Source of the DNA: Temperatibacter marinus
Lineage (GTDB): Bacteria; Pseudomonadota; Alphaproteobacteria; Sphingomonadales; Kordiimonadaceae
Direction: 5' to 3'
Length of the DNA stretch: 64,000 bases
NCBI RefSeq assembly: GCF_031598375.1
Contig: NZ_CP123872.1
Coordinates: 372,001-436,000, forward strand
Below are positions 53,766-64,000 of the stretch, piece after piece. Each line of letters opens with the position of its first letter. Positions within the stretch are counted from its first letter, which is position 1. Under the pieces are notes generated by a model. That model saw nothing but the letters and a program-made list of their open reading frames with translations. It had not been told where the DNA came from and ran no database searches. A program made the position numbers and the translations under genes.

Positions 53766-54026
53766 CTATTTAAGCATCTTGAAATCTAAACGCGCTGGCA
53801 TCTTCATTTTATTTTCCATCCGGATAACACCGCGCAAAGTTTCTAGTTGCTCTTTGGAGAGAGGAGAGCTAGCAAATTTAGCGATTTGATTGGCATTTTT
53901 AAGATTAAATCGGCCACAATCAGGACACTCAATTGCAATGCGGCCATCGTAATTTCTTTCAGCCCATGCATTTTTGAATTCAGTCTTTTTACCTTCTTGG
54001 CATAAAGGACAGTAAATCGCTTCCAT
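53766..54026 (-). CDS. Small double-CxxC protein (paralogue A)
   Basis: 86 residues with CPLC at 6-9 and CPDC at 34-37, likely a single zinc site, followed by a helical C-terminus (SKEQLETLRGVIRMENKMKMPARLDFKML). It is a clear paralogue of the protein at 56879: same Cys spacing (24 residues between the pairs), shared CPLCQ, YDG..IEC..CG.F and EN.M.M.ARL. Weak Shine-Dalgarno. Family and function not recognised; the shape fits a nucleic-acid or protein-binding adaptor. Confidence 0.7.
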   Translation of the reverse strand: MEAIYCPLCQEGKKTEFKNAWAERNYDGRIAIECPDCGRFNLKNANQIAKFASSPLSKEQLETLRGVIRMENKMKMPARLDFKMLK

Positions 54027-54186
54027 AACTTTTCTCGATACTCTAAATTAAAACCCCATTGATGAGATTTATATGGAAAAAATTCACAGTTGCAATGAGA
54101 AAATCACTTTACCCTCTACATCTTTCAATATGCATCCTTGCGACCCATAGGCGAGAATGAACCAGAGAGAATATTTGAATAGGAAC

Positions 54187-54531
54187 TTATATTTTCTTTA
54201 CGAACTGCGTCTTTAGGCCCATTGCCCCAATGCCAGGAATTTTACAGTCGATATCGTGGTCTCCCTCCACTAGGCGAATGCCTTTTACCTTGGTTCCGAC
54301 TTTCACAACAGAGGACGAGCCTTTAACTTTCAAATCTTTGATAACTGTCACGTCATCGCCGTCAATAAGGACATTACCGACGCTATCCTTCCAGACTTTA
54401 GTCCGGTTTTTGTCCTGGGATTCAAGGGCCTCAGGATTCCATTCATGTGCGCACTCAGGACAGAGTAACAAACTGCCATCTTCATAAGAATAGGGAGAGC
54501 TGCAATTAGGGCATGGGGGAAGTTCAGACAT
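54187..54531 (-). CDS. yjdM: YjdM/PhnA family zinc-ribbon protein
   Basis: 114 residues: zinc ribbon CPNC (7-10) and CPEC (24-27), followed by the compact PhnA domain ([68 protein letters not shown]). The former PhnA name comes from a phosphonate operon, but no phosphonate genes are nearby; the true role is unknown. AGAAGGAA precedes the ATG. Confidence 0.93.
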   Translation of the reverse strand: MSELPPCPNCSSPYSYEDGSLLLCPECAHEWNPEALESQDKNRTKVWKDSVGNVLIDGDDVTVIKDLKVKGSSSVVKVGTKVKGIRLVEGDHDIDCKIPGIGAMGLKTQFVKKI

Positions 54532-54747
54532 GTTATTTCCTTCTGAGAGTTGCGCCGTGTATAGCCCTCAGAGGGTCACTTGACAAGTTAAGCTTTTTTC
54601 TCTTAGGTAGCGAGAAGGGAATGCCCCTGCCGCTCGCGCAGTTATGCACGGTGAAGCCATCTTAGTAGCGAATATAACCCACTGTTTTGTCAGGCGACCA
54701 ATAGAAATGCGGGCTCATTATAGCTGCCCAGAAAACACGAGGGTAAC

Positions 54748-54810
54748 ATGATACACATTAAGAATTCTCTGATAGTTTTAGCTTCAAAGGCACTTTCTAA
54801 TGACCAATAA
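54748..54810 (+). CDS. Possible 20-codon leader frame overlapping the MATE gene start
   Basis: ATG at 54748 has GAGGG four to five bases upstream and opens a short frame (MIHIKNSLIVLASKALSNDQ) that ends 11 nt inside the MATE gene in another frame. The MATE start itself has only a distant AAAGG. It may couple translation. The remaining upstream 216 nt (54532-54747) hold nothing I recognise. Confidence 0.3.
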   Translation: MIHIKNSLIVLASKALSNDQ

Positions 54811-56176
54811 TCAAGCCCAGACTATTGCCTATGCGACGGACACCATTGGCAAATTATTCTTACAAACTGCCGTGCCTATAGTCATTATTATGATGGTAAA
54901 CGGACTGTATAATGTCGTAGACGCTTGGTTCCTTGGAATCTATGTCGGTGCTGAAGCCCTTGCAGCTGTCACACTCATGTTTCCTTTTCAAATGATCATC
55001 ATTGCCCTGTCTATGACCGTTTCAAGTGGTATGTCGAGTATTTTAGCCCGCGCTTTAGGAGCAAAGGATCGTCAGAAAGCAGAAGTAAGTTTCACACTCG
55101 CCCATCTCATTTCTACAATCATCTCAACCCTCACCATTTTATTATTCACTCTCTGGGGCGCTGATTTAGTAATATCGATGGCAAATGGAGATGCCTTAAT
55201 AGAAAATCAAAGCTATTCTTATATGAAAATATTAGTTTGGGCTTGTCCCCTGATGTTCTATTTAACCCTTCACAATGACGCCCTACGGGCTGAAGGTTAT
55301 GTGAAAATCATGACGCTGATTTCCCTCGCAGGAACTGCCTTAAACATCCTCTTTAATTACATTTTGATCGTTCAAATGGATCTGGGTGTAGAGGGCTCGG
55401 CTTATGGCACTGTAGGTGCACAAGCCCTGAGCTTCATCGTTCTCCTAATCTTTCGTCACCAACAAAAAAAATCCCTTGGTTTATGCAGCCTGACCCACAC
55501 AGAACTCTCTCCGATCATAAAATCAATCTTTGGCCTTGGGATCCCTTCTGGATTAAATTTTTTGGGTGTCGGATTAGTGACTATCATCGTCATCTATGCT
55601 CTTCAAATCTGGCCGCCTGCTGACTATTCAACCACAATTAGTGCCTATGGTATTTTAACACGTGTCACGACCTTTACATTTCTTCCATTAATGGGTTTTG
55701 CCATGGCAACTCAAACTCTTGTTGGGCATAATTTTGGAGCAGGGCATTATTCTCGATCTCGTGATATTCTTATGGCAGCCATTAAAATAGCTTTTATTTA
55801 CTGCGTAAGCATCGAAGCATTATTCTTTCTGTTCGCCGCGGATATTGGTCGCCTCTTTGTTGATGATCCTAAAGTGATCAATGATGTCACTCGCCTGATC
55901 CCTTATATGATCATCATGTTTTTCTCTTTTGGACCAATGATGATTATTGCCTATTATTTTCAAGCCATTGGAAGCATCGCGAAAGCCGCTATCTTGAATT
56001 TAGGAAGAACCTATCTCTTTGTTATTCCCCTGCTCTTTATATTGCCGATCTATTACGGGGAAACAGGAGTCTGGAGTGCACGCCCCGTTGCCGAAATTGG
56101 CATGTGGCTGTTAACTTTATGGGTTCTAAAGTCCGGAAAGCGCCATAAGTTGGTACAAGATGCAAGCGATGGATAA
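54800..56176 (+). CDS. MATE-family multidrug/cation efflux transporter
   Basis: 458 residues with 12 predicted helices. The N-terminal MATE pattern IGKLFLQTAVPIVIIMMVNGLYNVVDAWFLGIYVGAEALAAVTLMFPF is plain, and the second half repeats the fold (GIPSGLNFLGVG...; TLVGHNFGAGHYSRSRDILM). It exports cationic compounds in exchange for Na or H. Substrate not predictable. Not linked to a regulator. Confidence 0.92.
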   Translation: MTNNQAQTIAYATDTIGKLFLQTAVPIVIIMMVNGLYNVVDAWFLGIYVGAEALAAVTLMFPFQMIIIALSMTVSSGMSSILARALGAKDRQKAEVSFTLAHLISTIISTLTILLFTLWGADLVISMANGDALIENQSYSYMKILVWACPLMFYLTLHNDALRAEGYVKIMTLISLAGTALNILFNYILIVQMDLGVEGSAYGTVGAQALSFIVLLIFRHQQKKSLGLCSLTHTELSPIIKSIFGLGIPSGLNFLGVGLVTIIVIYALQIWPPADYSTTISAYGILTRVTTFTFLPLMGFAMATQTLVGHNFGAGHYSRSRDILMAAIKIAFIYCVSIEALFFLFAADIGRLFVDDPKVINDVTRLIPYMIIMFFSFGPMMIIAYYFQAIGSIAKAAILNLGRTYLFVIPLLFILPIYYGETGVWSARPVAEIGMWLLTLWVLKSGKRHKLVQDASDG

Positions 56177-56263
56177 GTGGTTCGGCCATAAAGACTCAAA
56201 TGGGAATTGATCCAGCATAATGGTCATGTATGATGTCTACTAAACAGTATCAGGAGAAAGACC

Positions 56264-56827
56264 ATGACTTCAAAGTCCCTTATTATTCTTAGTATTCTCG
56301 GCGTTTTCACAAACTTACCCGCTGCCAAGGCAGAAGAAAGCCATGCTATCTTCTTTAATCAGCTTAAGAAAATTTGCGGTCATTCTTATGAGGGCACTGT
56401 TGTCGCGTCCAATGAAAGCGATGAAAAGTGGCGACAGTCTAAACTAATCATCCACGCACCTGCATGTACTGCAGATATGACCAAACAAATCAGAATTCCA
56501 TTACACGTCGGAGAAGATAAATCCCGAACTTGGATCATCACAAAATCTGCAACTGGTTTAAGCTTGAAACATGATCACAGGCATAAGGATGGCACTCCAG
56601 ATGCGGTGAGCATGTACGGCGGACATACCACAACTAAAGGGTCGCCAACATCTCAAGATTTTCCAGTGGATGATTTTTCAAAGGCACTCTTTATCAAAGA
56701 AGGGTTGAAACAATCTACAACAAATGTTTGGACGCTAACCCTCAATTCCAAAGGGCGTTTATCGTATCGTCTCTCTCGACCTGGTCGAGAGTTTGAAGTA
56801 TCTTTTGACCTGAATAAACCACTCTAA
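56264..56827 (+). CDS. Conserved secreted protein of unknown function
   Basis: 187 residues with signal peptide (SLIILSILGVFTNLPAAKAEE). Mature part starts HAIFFNQLKKICGHSYEGTVV and contains the distinctive IPLHVGEDKSRTWIITKSATGLSLKHDHRHKDGTPDAVSMYGG and a two-Cys pair (C38, C68 region) that could form a disulfide. I recall near-identical signatures in uncharacterised secreted proteins of several phyla, with no known role. AGGAGAAAGACC precedes the ATG. Confidence 0.7.
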   Translation: MTSKSLIILSILGVFTNLPAAKAEESHAIFFNQLKKICGHSYEGTVVASNESDEKWRQSKLIIHAPACTADMTKQIRIPLHVGEDKSRTWIITKSATGLSLKHDHRHKDGTPDAVSMYGGHTTTKGSPTSQDFPVDDFSKALFIKEGLKQSTTNVWTLTLNSKGRLSYRLSRPGREFEVSFDLNKPL

Positions 56828-56878
56828 GGCATCGATGAAAATGGCAATTCTAGTCCTATAACAGCAATTATGTTAGGA

Positions 56879-57142
56879 TCAATGAAGGATTTGGTTATGC
56901 AAACGGGCTACCATGCCCATGCTATTTTCCGTCATAATTAAGCGTTTCAATAGGTGGCGATCATCCTGATCAAAGGTAGGGTCCTTCAAAGTCCCTACCA
57001 TTTTCATACTTGGTGTGCGGAAGTTCCCACAACTGCTACATTCTATAAGAACGCCGCCGTCGTAGGCAATTGTATATGTGGCTTTCATCTCACCTGAAAT
57101 AGCCTCAGGCTGACAGAGAGGGCAAAAAATATGGCTGCTCAT
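56879..57142 (-). CDS. Small double-CxxC protein (paralogue B)
   Basis: 87 residues from ATG 57142 (AAAGGGATGAG upstream; the frame is open to 57202). CPLC at 7-10 and CSSC at 35-38, then LLKRLIMTENSMGMVARLHNQIL. It is the paralogue of the protein at 53766, 3 kb away on the same strand. The central loops differ, the zinc-site frame and the C-terminal helix agree. Not recognised as a named family. Confidence 0.7.
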   Translation of the reverse strand: MSSHIFCPLCQPEAISGEMKATYTIAYDGGVLIECSSCGNFRTPSMKMVGTLKDPTFDQDDRHLLKRLIMTENSMGMVARLHNQILH

Positions 57143-57213
57143 CTCATCCCTTTCACTTAAAACTCTACACAGTTTCAACAGGATCCTCGAGACTTCGTTC
57201 ACGATCAGTATAA

Positions 57214-57239
57214 CATAAAAACCCTATTTAGCGAATAGG
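57214..57239 (-). terminator. Intrinsic terminator of uvrB
   Basis: CCTATT and AATAGG (6 bp, loop CGCTA) then GTTTTT on the minus strand, just after the uvrB stop. Confidence 0.65.
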
Positions 57240-57240
57240 C

Positions 57241-59385
57241 CTAGGACCACTTCTTCTGAGACTTAGATTTAACAGTCCTGGTTCCGCCCACACCTCCAGA
57301 AGATCGGCCCTTTGGTCGCACGGTCGGATCAGGGACGCCCAGTTCACCAGCTTCAAGAGATTTAACTTCGTCACGAAGGCGCGCTGCTTCCTCAAATTCA
57401 AGATTTTCAGCCGCTTCAATCATTTTCTTTTTCAAAGTATCAAGATGCTTTTTAAGATTACTACCCACAAGATGATCAGCATCCTCGCCAATATCAACAG
57501 TGACATAGTCTCCGCTTGATATATGTTCAATTATCTCCCCGATATTTTTCGCTACCGTCTTGGGTTCAATGCCGTGTTCTATATTATAGGCTTCTTGCTT
57601 TGATCGGCGGCGATTGGTTTCATCAATGGCCGTTTTCATACTGCCCGTAATTTTATCCGCATATAAAATAACCCGTCCGTCGACATTGCGTGCTGCGCGA
57701 CCAATCGTCTGAATAAGAGACCGTTCGCTTCTCAAGAAACCTTCTTTATCTGCATCGAGGATCGCGACAAGACCGCATTCAGGAATATCAAGCCCCTCCC
57801 GCAGCAAGTTAATACCCACCAAAACATCAAACACACCGAGTCGTAAATCACGAATAATTTCTATGCGCTCTAATGTATCAATGTCAGAGTGCATGTATCT
57901 GACTTTCACGCCGTTCTCGTGAAGATACTCGGTTAAATCCTCTGCCATTCTTTTCGTCAGAGTCGTCACCAAAACACGCATTCCTTTTTCCGCCATGCGG
58001 TGCGCTTCATGCATCAAATCATCAACCTGCATATCAACAGGTCTGATTTCAATATCTGGATCTGTTAAACCTGTTGGACGGATAACCTGTTCTGTAAAGA
58101 CACCTCCAGTTCGCTCTAGTTCCCAATCACCTGGCGTAGCAGACACATAGACTGATTGGGGACGCATTCCATCCCATTCTTCAAACTTCAACGGTCGATT
58201 GTCGATGGCAGAGGGCAGTCTAAATCCATGATCTGCAAGTGTGCCTTTTCTTTTGGCGTCGCCACGGCTCATCCCGCTAATTTGCGAAACAGAAACATGG
58301 CTTTCGTCCATGAAGAGTAATGCGTTTTCAGGTAGATATTCATACAAGGTTGGCGGAGGGTCGCCAGGCGCCCGACCAGTCAAGTACCGGCTGTAATTCT
58401 CAATTCCAGCACAGCTACCCATGGCCTCTAAACTTTCAATATCAAAGTTTGTTCGCTGTTCAATCCGTTGCATCTCAAGAAGGCGCTCTTGGGATTTATA
58501 ATAGTCAATTCGCTGCGCCAACTCATGCCGAATTCCTTTTACAGCCTGATCAAGCGTAGGGCGAGGCGTTACATAATGGCTGTTCGCATATATTTTCACC
58601 GCTTCCAATGAAGCTGTCTTATGGCCTGTCAGAGGATCAAATTCAAATATCTCTTCGATTTCATCTCCAAAGAGCATGATACGCCAAGCTCGATCTTCAT
58701 AGTGTGATGGAAAGATATCAATCACATCACCGCGCACTCTAAAAGTGCCGCGTTGGAAAGCTTGATCATTGCGGGTATATTGCTGGGCCACTAATTTTCG
58801 CGCTAACTGCTGCGGATCAATAGTCTGTCCAACTTTGATCATTTGACTCATTGCAGTATAAGTTTCCACCGACCCAATACCGTAGATACAAGAGACAGAG
58901 GCAACAATAATCACGTCATCCCGCTCAAGTATAGACTGCGTTGCAGAGTGGCGCATACGATCGATCTGCTCGTTAATGCTGGCTTCTTTTTCGACAAATG
59001 TGTCTGTGCGTGGTACATAAGCTTCTGGCTGATAATAATCATAATAAGAGACAAAATATTCGACGGCATTGTTGGGGAAAAACGCCTTAAATTCGCCGTA
59101 CAACTGAGCGGCTAATGTCTTGTTCGGAGCCATGATGAGAGCCGGTCGCTGCGTTTGTTCTATAATATTTGCAATAGTATATGTTTTCCCTGATCCCGTA
59201 ACACCGAGAAGGACCTGATCGCTCTCCCCTTGAGAGATCCCTTGGACAAGTTCCTTGATGGCCGCGGGCTGGTCACCAGACGGGGTAAAATCTGAAACCA
59301 ATTCAAATTTCTTACCGCCTTCTGTTTTTTCAGGGCGGTTGGCTTTGTTAGGAATAAAATTCGCTAAATGATGTTCACCTGGCAT
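57241..59385 (-). CDS. uvrB: Excinuclease ABC subunit B
   Basis: Damage-verifying helicase-like subunit of nucleotide excision repair. 714 residues: Walker [12 protein letters not shown] (about 60), beta-hairpin region [20 protein letters not shown], Walker B-like LLFMDESHV, helicase motif VI region [19 protein letters not shown], and a C-terminal UVR domain ([28 protein letters not shown]) for contact with UvrA/UvrC. Slight C-terminal basic tail. GGAAGACAG precedes the ATG. Confidence 0.98.
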   Translation of the reverse strand: MPGEHHLANFIPNKANRPEKTEGGKKFELVSDFTPSGDQPAAIKELVQGISQGESDQVLLGVTGSGKTYTIANIIEQTQRPALIMAPNKTLAAQLYGEFKAFFPNNAVEYFVSYYDYYQPEAYVPRTDTFVEKEASINEQIDRMRHSATQSILERDDVIIVASVSCIYGIGSVETYTAMSQMIKVGQTIDPQQLARKLVAQQYTRNDQAFQRGTFRVRGDVIDIFPSHYEDRAWRIMLFGDEIEEIFEFDPLTGHKTASLEAVKIYANSHYVTPRPTLDQAVKGIRHELAQRIDYYKSQERLLEMQRIEQRTNFDIESLEAMGSCAGIENYSRYLTGRAPGDPPPTLYEYLPENALLFMDESHVSVSQISGMSRGDAKRKGTLADHGFRLPSAIDNRPLKFEEWDGMRPQSVYVSATPGDWELERTGGVFTEQVIRPTGLTDPDIEIRPVDMQVDDLMHEAHRMAEKGMRVLVTTLTKRMAEDLTEYLHENGVKVRYMHSDIDTLERIEIIRDLRLGVFDVLVGINLLREGLDIPECGLVAILDADKEGFLRSERSLIQTIGRAARNVDGRVILYADKITGSMKTAIDETNRRRSKQEAYNIEHGIEPKTVAKNIGEIIEHISSGDYVTVDIGEDADHLVGSNLKKHLDTLKKKMIEAAENLEFEEAARLRDEVKSLEAGELGVPDPTVRPKGRSSGGVGGTRTVKSKSQKKWS

Positions 59386-59474
59386 GGCTGTCTTCCGAGT
59401 CTTATTTTTCTTGAAGGAGAGTTTAATGCGCCATAAGCTTCTTGCATAGTGTTAATTCACCAGGGAGGGAAACG

Positions 59475-59876
59475 ATGACATTAAGAAAAACACACTTTTG
59501 GGGCGGCCTGCTTGGCCTTATCCTCTTTGCCCTAAGTGGTCAATATATGGAAAGCGTCCCAACAAGATATTTAGATGATGGTCCGCGGATGATGTATCGC
59601 AGTATGCATATTTACTTTTTGTTCGCCTGCTTGATGAATATTATTCACGGCGCTCAGTCTTTCAAGGCCCTGGACATTCCTCTGGAGAGCGGCTTCGAAT
59701 ACTGCAAAAGCGGCCTTCTATTTCTGATCCCTTTCCTCTTTGGCTATAGCTTTTTTATCGAGTCTTCTTATGATAGCCTCATGCGCCCTTTAGGGAGTAT
59801 CGGAATCTATGCCTCACTGGCTGTGGCAGGCCTGTTTTTAATTGAACATATCTTGACTAAATTAAGAGGAAAATAG
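59475..59876 (+). CDS. Multi-pass membrane protein of unknown function
   Basis: 133 residues from ATG 59475 (GGAGGGAAACG upstream; a longer frame opens at 59442). Four hydrophobic helices (10-27, 45-65, 80-100, 108-128) with the loop MESVPTRYLDDGPRMMYRSMHIYFLF. No family recognised. It is divergent from uvrB and 87 nt upstream of the aminotransferase. Confidence 0.65.
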   Translation: MTLRKTHFWGGLLGLILFALSGQYMESVPTRYLDDGPRMMYRSMHIYFLFACLMNIIHGAQSFKALDIPLESGFEYCKSGLLFLIPFLFGYSFFIESSYDSLMRPLGSIGIYASLAVAGLFLIEHILTKLRGK

Positions 59877-59927
59877 CTAAAGATCATCCTTGCCTCGCCA
59901 TACAATCCTTCATAAAGTGACAGTTAA

Positions 59928-61166
<1,239 letters not shown>

Positions 61167-61200
61167 CTTGCGTAGCTCATAAATACCTAAGGAAAGTAAG

Positions 61201-61833
61201 ATGATTGATTTTTTAACGACAGCGAAAATGTTGACGATACTTCCTTTTGCTCTGTCAGCGATTTTAGTTGGCGCCATGGCTCTTCGGACAGTGCTGGTGA
61301 AGATCCGAACGGGTCAAAATCCAAACTATTTAAAAGCCAGTGATGATGTAATGGGGTTTTGCGCAAAAATGTACTCGGTTTCCTTCATTGTCATGGTCTT
61401 ATTTCTCATCGGTCGGTTGATTGATCCATCCCTAGATATCCTCGTTGGGCCAATCCTGCTACTCGCGAGTAAACCAATGATTGCCTTCTCAGGAATTATC
61501 CTGGGGCTCGTTGGTGTGATGCTTTGCCTTTGGGCCATGATTGTCATCAGCAAAAATTGGCGGATTGGCATTCCTGAATCCGCTGAAAATGATGATGAAA
61601 TTGCCCTGGTTACTTCAGGGCCTTTTTCAGTGAGTAGGAACCCTTTTTTCTTAGGCGTGCAACTGCTATTTCTTGGGATTTTCCTAATGGCGCCGAGTGC
61701 GATAACCCTTGCTGTCTCTCTGTTAATCTTCTGCACAGTGAATGTACAAGTCAGAGAGGAGGAAGCCTATTTGGTTAAAAAAATAGGCCCCGACTATGAG
61801 ACCTATTTTTCAAAAGTACGGCGTTGGATTTAG
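61201..61833 (+). CDS. Isoprenylcysteine carboxyl methyltransferase-like membrane protein
   Basis: 210 residues with five or six transmembrane helices and the ICMT/PEMT core at the C-terminus: LVTSGPFSVSRNPFFLGVQL (SAM-binding RxPxx), then VREEEAYLVKKIGPDYETYFSKVRRWI (EE and Y/F positions). It probably methylates a lipid-like or prenylated substrate using SAM. Bacterial members have no farnesyl-cysteine protein target, so the substrate is unknown. AGGAAAGTAAG precedes the ATG. Its stop is 1 nt from that of the convergent SDR gene. Confidence 0.85.
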   Translation: MIDFLTTAKMLTILPFALSAILVGAMALRTVLVKIRTGQNPNYLKASDDVMGFCAKMYSVSFIVMVLFLIGRLIDPSLDILVGPILLLASKPMIAFSGIILGLVGVMLCLWAMIVISKNWRIGIPESAENDDEIALVTSGPFSVSRNPFFLGVQLLFLGIFLMAPSAITLAVSLLIFCTVNVQVREEEAYLVKKIGPDYETYFSKVRRWI

Positions 61834-61834
61834 G

Positions 61835-62593
61835 TTATTTCGGCTGCATCCTGAGGGCGCCGTCTAAGCGAATGACTTCCCCATTTAAATATTGATTTTC
61901 TACAATATGTTCCGCAAGACGCGCGAACTCTTCTGGATCGCCCAATCGGCTAGGGTTTGGAACATTCGCCGCTAAGGCTTGACGGTATTCATCGGGGACG
62001 GCTGCAAGCATAGGGGTCATAAATATGCCCGGCGCAATGGTCATATTCCGAATTAAATCACGTGAAAGGTCGCGAGCAACAGGCAACGTCATGCCAATAA
62101 TGCCACCTTTTGAAGCTGCATAGGCCACTTGCCCAATTTGACCTTCATAACCTGCAATTGATGCTGTTGAGATGAGAATGCCACGCTCGCCGTCAATAGG
62201 ATCCGCTTTGCACAAGCGCTCTGCCACAAGACGAATACAGTTAAAGGAGCCTACAAGGTTCACATCAATAGCCGCTTTATACTTATCAAGCGGCATAGCA
62301 CCGTCTCGGCCCACTGTTTTTCCCGCACCAATAATACCTGCACAATTCATCAAGACACGCGTTATGCCGTGGGCAGTTTCAGCCAAATCTAAACCAGATC
62401 TAACACTCGCCTCATCTGCAACATTCACCTTAGCGAATTGGCCGCCAATTTTCTCTGCCTGTTTATGCCCAGCCTCTTCATTTAAGTCGAAAATTGTCAC
62501 TTTTGCCCCTTGGGCGGCAAAATATTCTGCTGTTGCGCCTCCAAGCCCCGAAGCGCCTCCTGTAACAACGACACCGATATCTGCTAATTTCAT
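61835..62593 (-). CDS. Short-chain dehydrogenase, 3-hydroxyacyl-CoA dehydrogenase type II-like
   Basis: 252 residues of the SDR fold: VVTGGASGLGGATAEYFAAQGAKVTIFDLNEEAG, MNCAGIIGAGKTVGRDGAMPLDKYKAAIDVNLVGSFN, catalytic Ser in ISTASIAGYEGQIGQ and YAASKGGIIGMTLPVARDL. The pattern is that of HSD17B10/type II 3-hydroxyacyl-CoA dehydrogenases, which act in branched-chain or fatty acyl-CoA breakdown. Substrate inferred from family only. AAAGGAAG precedes the ATG; 21 nt after the MTA/SAH-deaminase gene, so possibly co-transcribed. Confidence 0.88.
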   Translation of the reverse strand: MKLADIGVVVTGGASGLGGATAEYFAAQGAKVTIFDLNEEAGHKQAEKIGGQFAKVNVADEASVRSGLDLAETAHGITRVLMNCAGIIGAGKTVGRDGAMPLDKYKAAIDVNLVGSFNCIRLVAERLCKADPIDGERGILISTASIAGYEGQIGQVAYAASKGGIIGMTLPVARDLSRDLIRNMTIAPGIFMTPMLAAVPDEYRQALAANVPNPSRLGDPEEFARLAEHIVENQYLNGEVIRLDGALRMQPK

Positions 62594-62614
62594 ACTCTAC
62601 TTCCTTTATAGACG

Positions 62615-63976
62615 TTACTCTTCCTTAGTTTCTTTTAAAGCAGCTTTCATTTCATTCACTTTTTGAATGATTTTCTCTTTAAGCGGTTCTGCCTTAATGG
62701 TTTGAACTTCACGATCCTTCATTAATATTTGCCCATGCACAATCGTTGTGACGACATCAGACCCATTCACAGCATAGGCCAGATGCGACATAACATTATA
62801 GAGCGGCTGCATCTCGAGAGTTGAGACATCAAGCTGGATCATATCTGCCCATTTCCCAACCTCTAAGCTTCCGACTTCTTGTCCCTTACCAATGGCGCGC
62901 GCACCACTGTCTGTCGCCAATGATACAGCATCATAGGCTGGCATGGCTGTTGGGTCTCCGGTAGCTGTTTTGTGAATCAGAGCTGCGAGGTGTATTTCAC
63001 CCCACATATCAAGGTCATTATTCGAAGCCGCACCATCGGTCCCAAGGCCAACGTGCACACCGGCTTTCATCATTTCTGTCACGGGTGAAATGCCGGCGGC
63101 AAGTTTTAAATTAGATGTCGGGTTATGGATTGGACCGAACGGCTTACCGACCATTTCTTTAATTTCTTCTGCTGTCGGATAAACTACATGAGCCGCAATC
63201 ACTTGTTCTGGTACATCAAAATATCCCAAGTCTTTCACATGAGTCACAGGTGTTTTTCCGTATCTTTCCCCAATGGTTTTTGTCTCAGACGAATCTTCTG
63301 CCACATGGATAGAGATCGGAACTCCCAGTTCGCGTGCTGTCTCTGCAGCTTGTTTAAGGTGATTTGGAGCGACAGTATACGGGGCGTGAGGCGCTAGGGC
63401 TGGTGTTATGCGCTCATGTTTCCCTTTCCATCTTTTCACATAATCTACACCAGCTTGGTAGCTATCGTCCCACCCCTTAAAGCCCGGACTAGGAAAGTCT
63501 ATCATGGGAGCACTGATGATCGCTCTAAGGCCACATTCATCTACAACTTGAGCAATTGTGTCTGGATAAAAATACATATCCACAAATGTCGTGGTGCCCG
63601 ACTTGATCATCTCATAACAAGCGAGAGAAGAGCCAAGCCTGATAAATTCTGGATCTACATATTTGCCCTCCATCGGGAAAATATGCTGTGTAAGCCACTC
63701 CATGAGTTTCAAATCATCAGCAAGCCCGCGCATCAAAGTCATACTGGTATGGGTATGGCCATTGACGAGGCCTGGCATCAAAATTTTACCGTCACCTGAG
63801 AGTATCGTGTCTGCATGATAGTCACTGAGGATTTCTGCCGCTGTACCAATGGCAACGATCTTGGCGCCCTGAATAGCCACAGCGCCGTCCTCTATTAAAT
63901 TGCCCTTCTCCATTGTGACAACGTGATCCCCTTTAACAATGAGAGAAACTTGTATCTTATCCGCTGCATCAACCAT
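62615..63976 (-). CDS. Amidohydrolase of the MTA/SAH deaminase (MtaD/SsnA-like) family
   Basis: 453 residues from ATG 63976; an in-frame TTG at 63994 lies by the window edge and is less likely. It has the cytosine-deaminase-like metal site: HTHTSM near 75 (GLVNGHTHTSMTLMRG), His in SIHVAEDS (about 220), His near AAHVVYP and Asp in GLGTDGAASNNDLDMW (about 300). The family deaminates 5-methylthioadenosine, S-adenosylhomocysteine or related purines. The specific substrate is not shown. Upstream context is outside the window. Confidence 0.88.
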   Translation of the reverse strand: MVDAADKIQVSLIVKGDHVVTMEKGNLIEDGAVAIQGAKIVAIGTAAEILSDYHADTILSGDGKILMPGLVNGHTHTSMTLMRGLADDLKLMEWLTQHIFPMEGKYVDPEFIRLGSSLACYEMIKSGTTTFVDMYFYPDTIAQVVDECGLRAIISAPMIDFPSPGFKGWDDSYQAGVDYVKRWKGKHERITPALAPHAPYTVAPNHLKQAAETARELGVPISIHVAEDSSETKTIGERYGKTPVTHVKDLGYFDVPEQVIAAHVVYPTAEEIKEMVGKPFGPIHNPTSNLKLAAGISPVTEMMKAGVHVGLGTDGAASNNDLDMWGEIHLAALIHKTATGDPTAMPAYDAVSLATDSGARAIGKGQEVGSLEVGKWADMIQLDVSTLEMQPLYNVMSHLAYAVNGSDVVTTIVHGQILMKDREVQTIKAEPLKEKIIQKVNEMKAALKETKEE

Positions 63977-64000
63977 CGTCGCTAATCCTGTCAAACATAT

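Overview
The window reads as a chromosomal segment of a marine-type alphaproteobacterium of fairly low GC. It has alphaproteobacterial gene orders (ychF-pth-rplY in CTC form, purE-purK, serC-serA-hisZ-purA, ubiA/rsmE/gshA, an alphaproteobacterial RpoH), the alphaproteobacterial DUF2842 and YdcH-type small proteins, and Caulobacter/Xanthomonas-type TonB receptors next to a tryptophan-halogenase-like flavoprotein. A Kordiimonadales/Emcibacterales-like lineage would fit, but no rRNA or tRNA gene was recognised by eye, so the placement is inference. I saw no phage, insertion sequence, CRISPR array or plasmid gene.

Layout. 1-3.6 kb: end of a 2OG-Fe oxygenase, an Old Yellow Enzyme, pyrC and a secreted unknown. 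3.7-6.5 kb: rplY-pth-ychF operon. 6.5-8.4 kb: two YdcH-family proteins bracketing a TIGR02444 protein, then a diguanylate cyclase. 8.6-11.7 kb: purEK behind a promoter followed at once by a terminator hairpin, then hisN with a catalytically degenerate peptide deformylase homologue. 11.7-17.4 kb: two flavin oxidoreductases, a Pmp3-like peptide, a secreted amidohydrolase and a small ArfA-like gene that carries an intrinsic terminator inside its reading frame. 17.4-26.3 kb: a sugar-uptake island (halogenase-like protein, TonB receptor, glucokinase, LacI regulator, MFS sugar transporter), tied together by two copies of one palindromic operator. 26.4-31.2 kb: glutaryl-CoA dehydrogenase, a glycine-zipper protein whose start codon lies in a hairpin, a His/Asp-rich (probably zinc) TonB receptor with a Zur-like site, and a PCMT homologue. 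31.2-39.6 kb: SRAP protein, Nudix hydrolase, small membrane proteins, acyl-CoA synthetase, rluD, rpoH, and a tail-anchored pseudokinase with a membrane partner. 39.7-45.4 kb: serC-serA-hisZ-purA operon behind a serC-type leader. 45.5-51.6 kb: GNAT, ppa-ubiA, rsmE, cysteine-dioxygenase-like protein, gshA, phaB. 51.6-64 kb: small membrane and FMN proteins, GNAT, two paralogous double-CxxC proteins, YjdM, MATE pump, uvrB, aspartate aminotransferase, an ICMT-type methyltransferase, an SDR and an MTA/SAH-deaminase-type amidohydrolase.

Most genes are housekeeping. The items most worth following up are the ArfA-like gene predicted to make a non-stop mRNA, the pseudokinase/membrane pair, the paralogous zinc-ribbon proteins, the LacI regulon with its structured leader, and several RNA-level signals (purE leader, hairpin over a start codon, serC leader).
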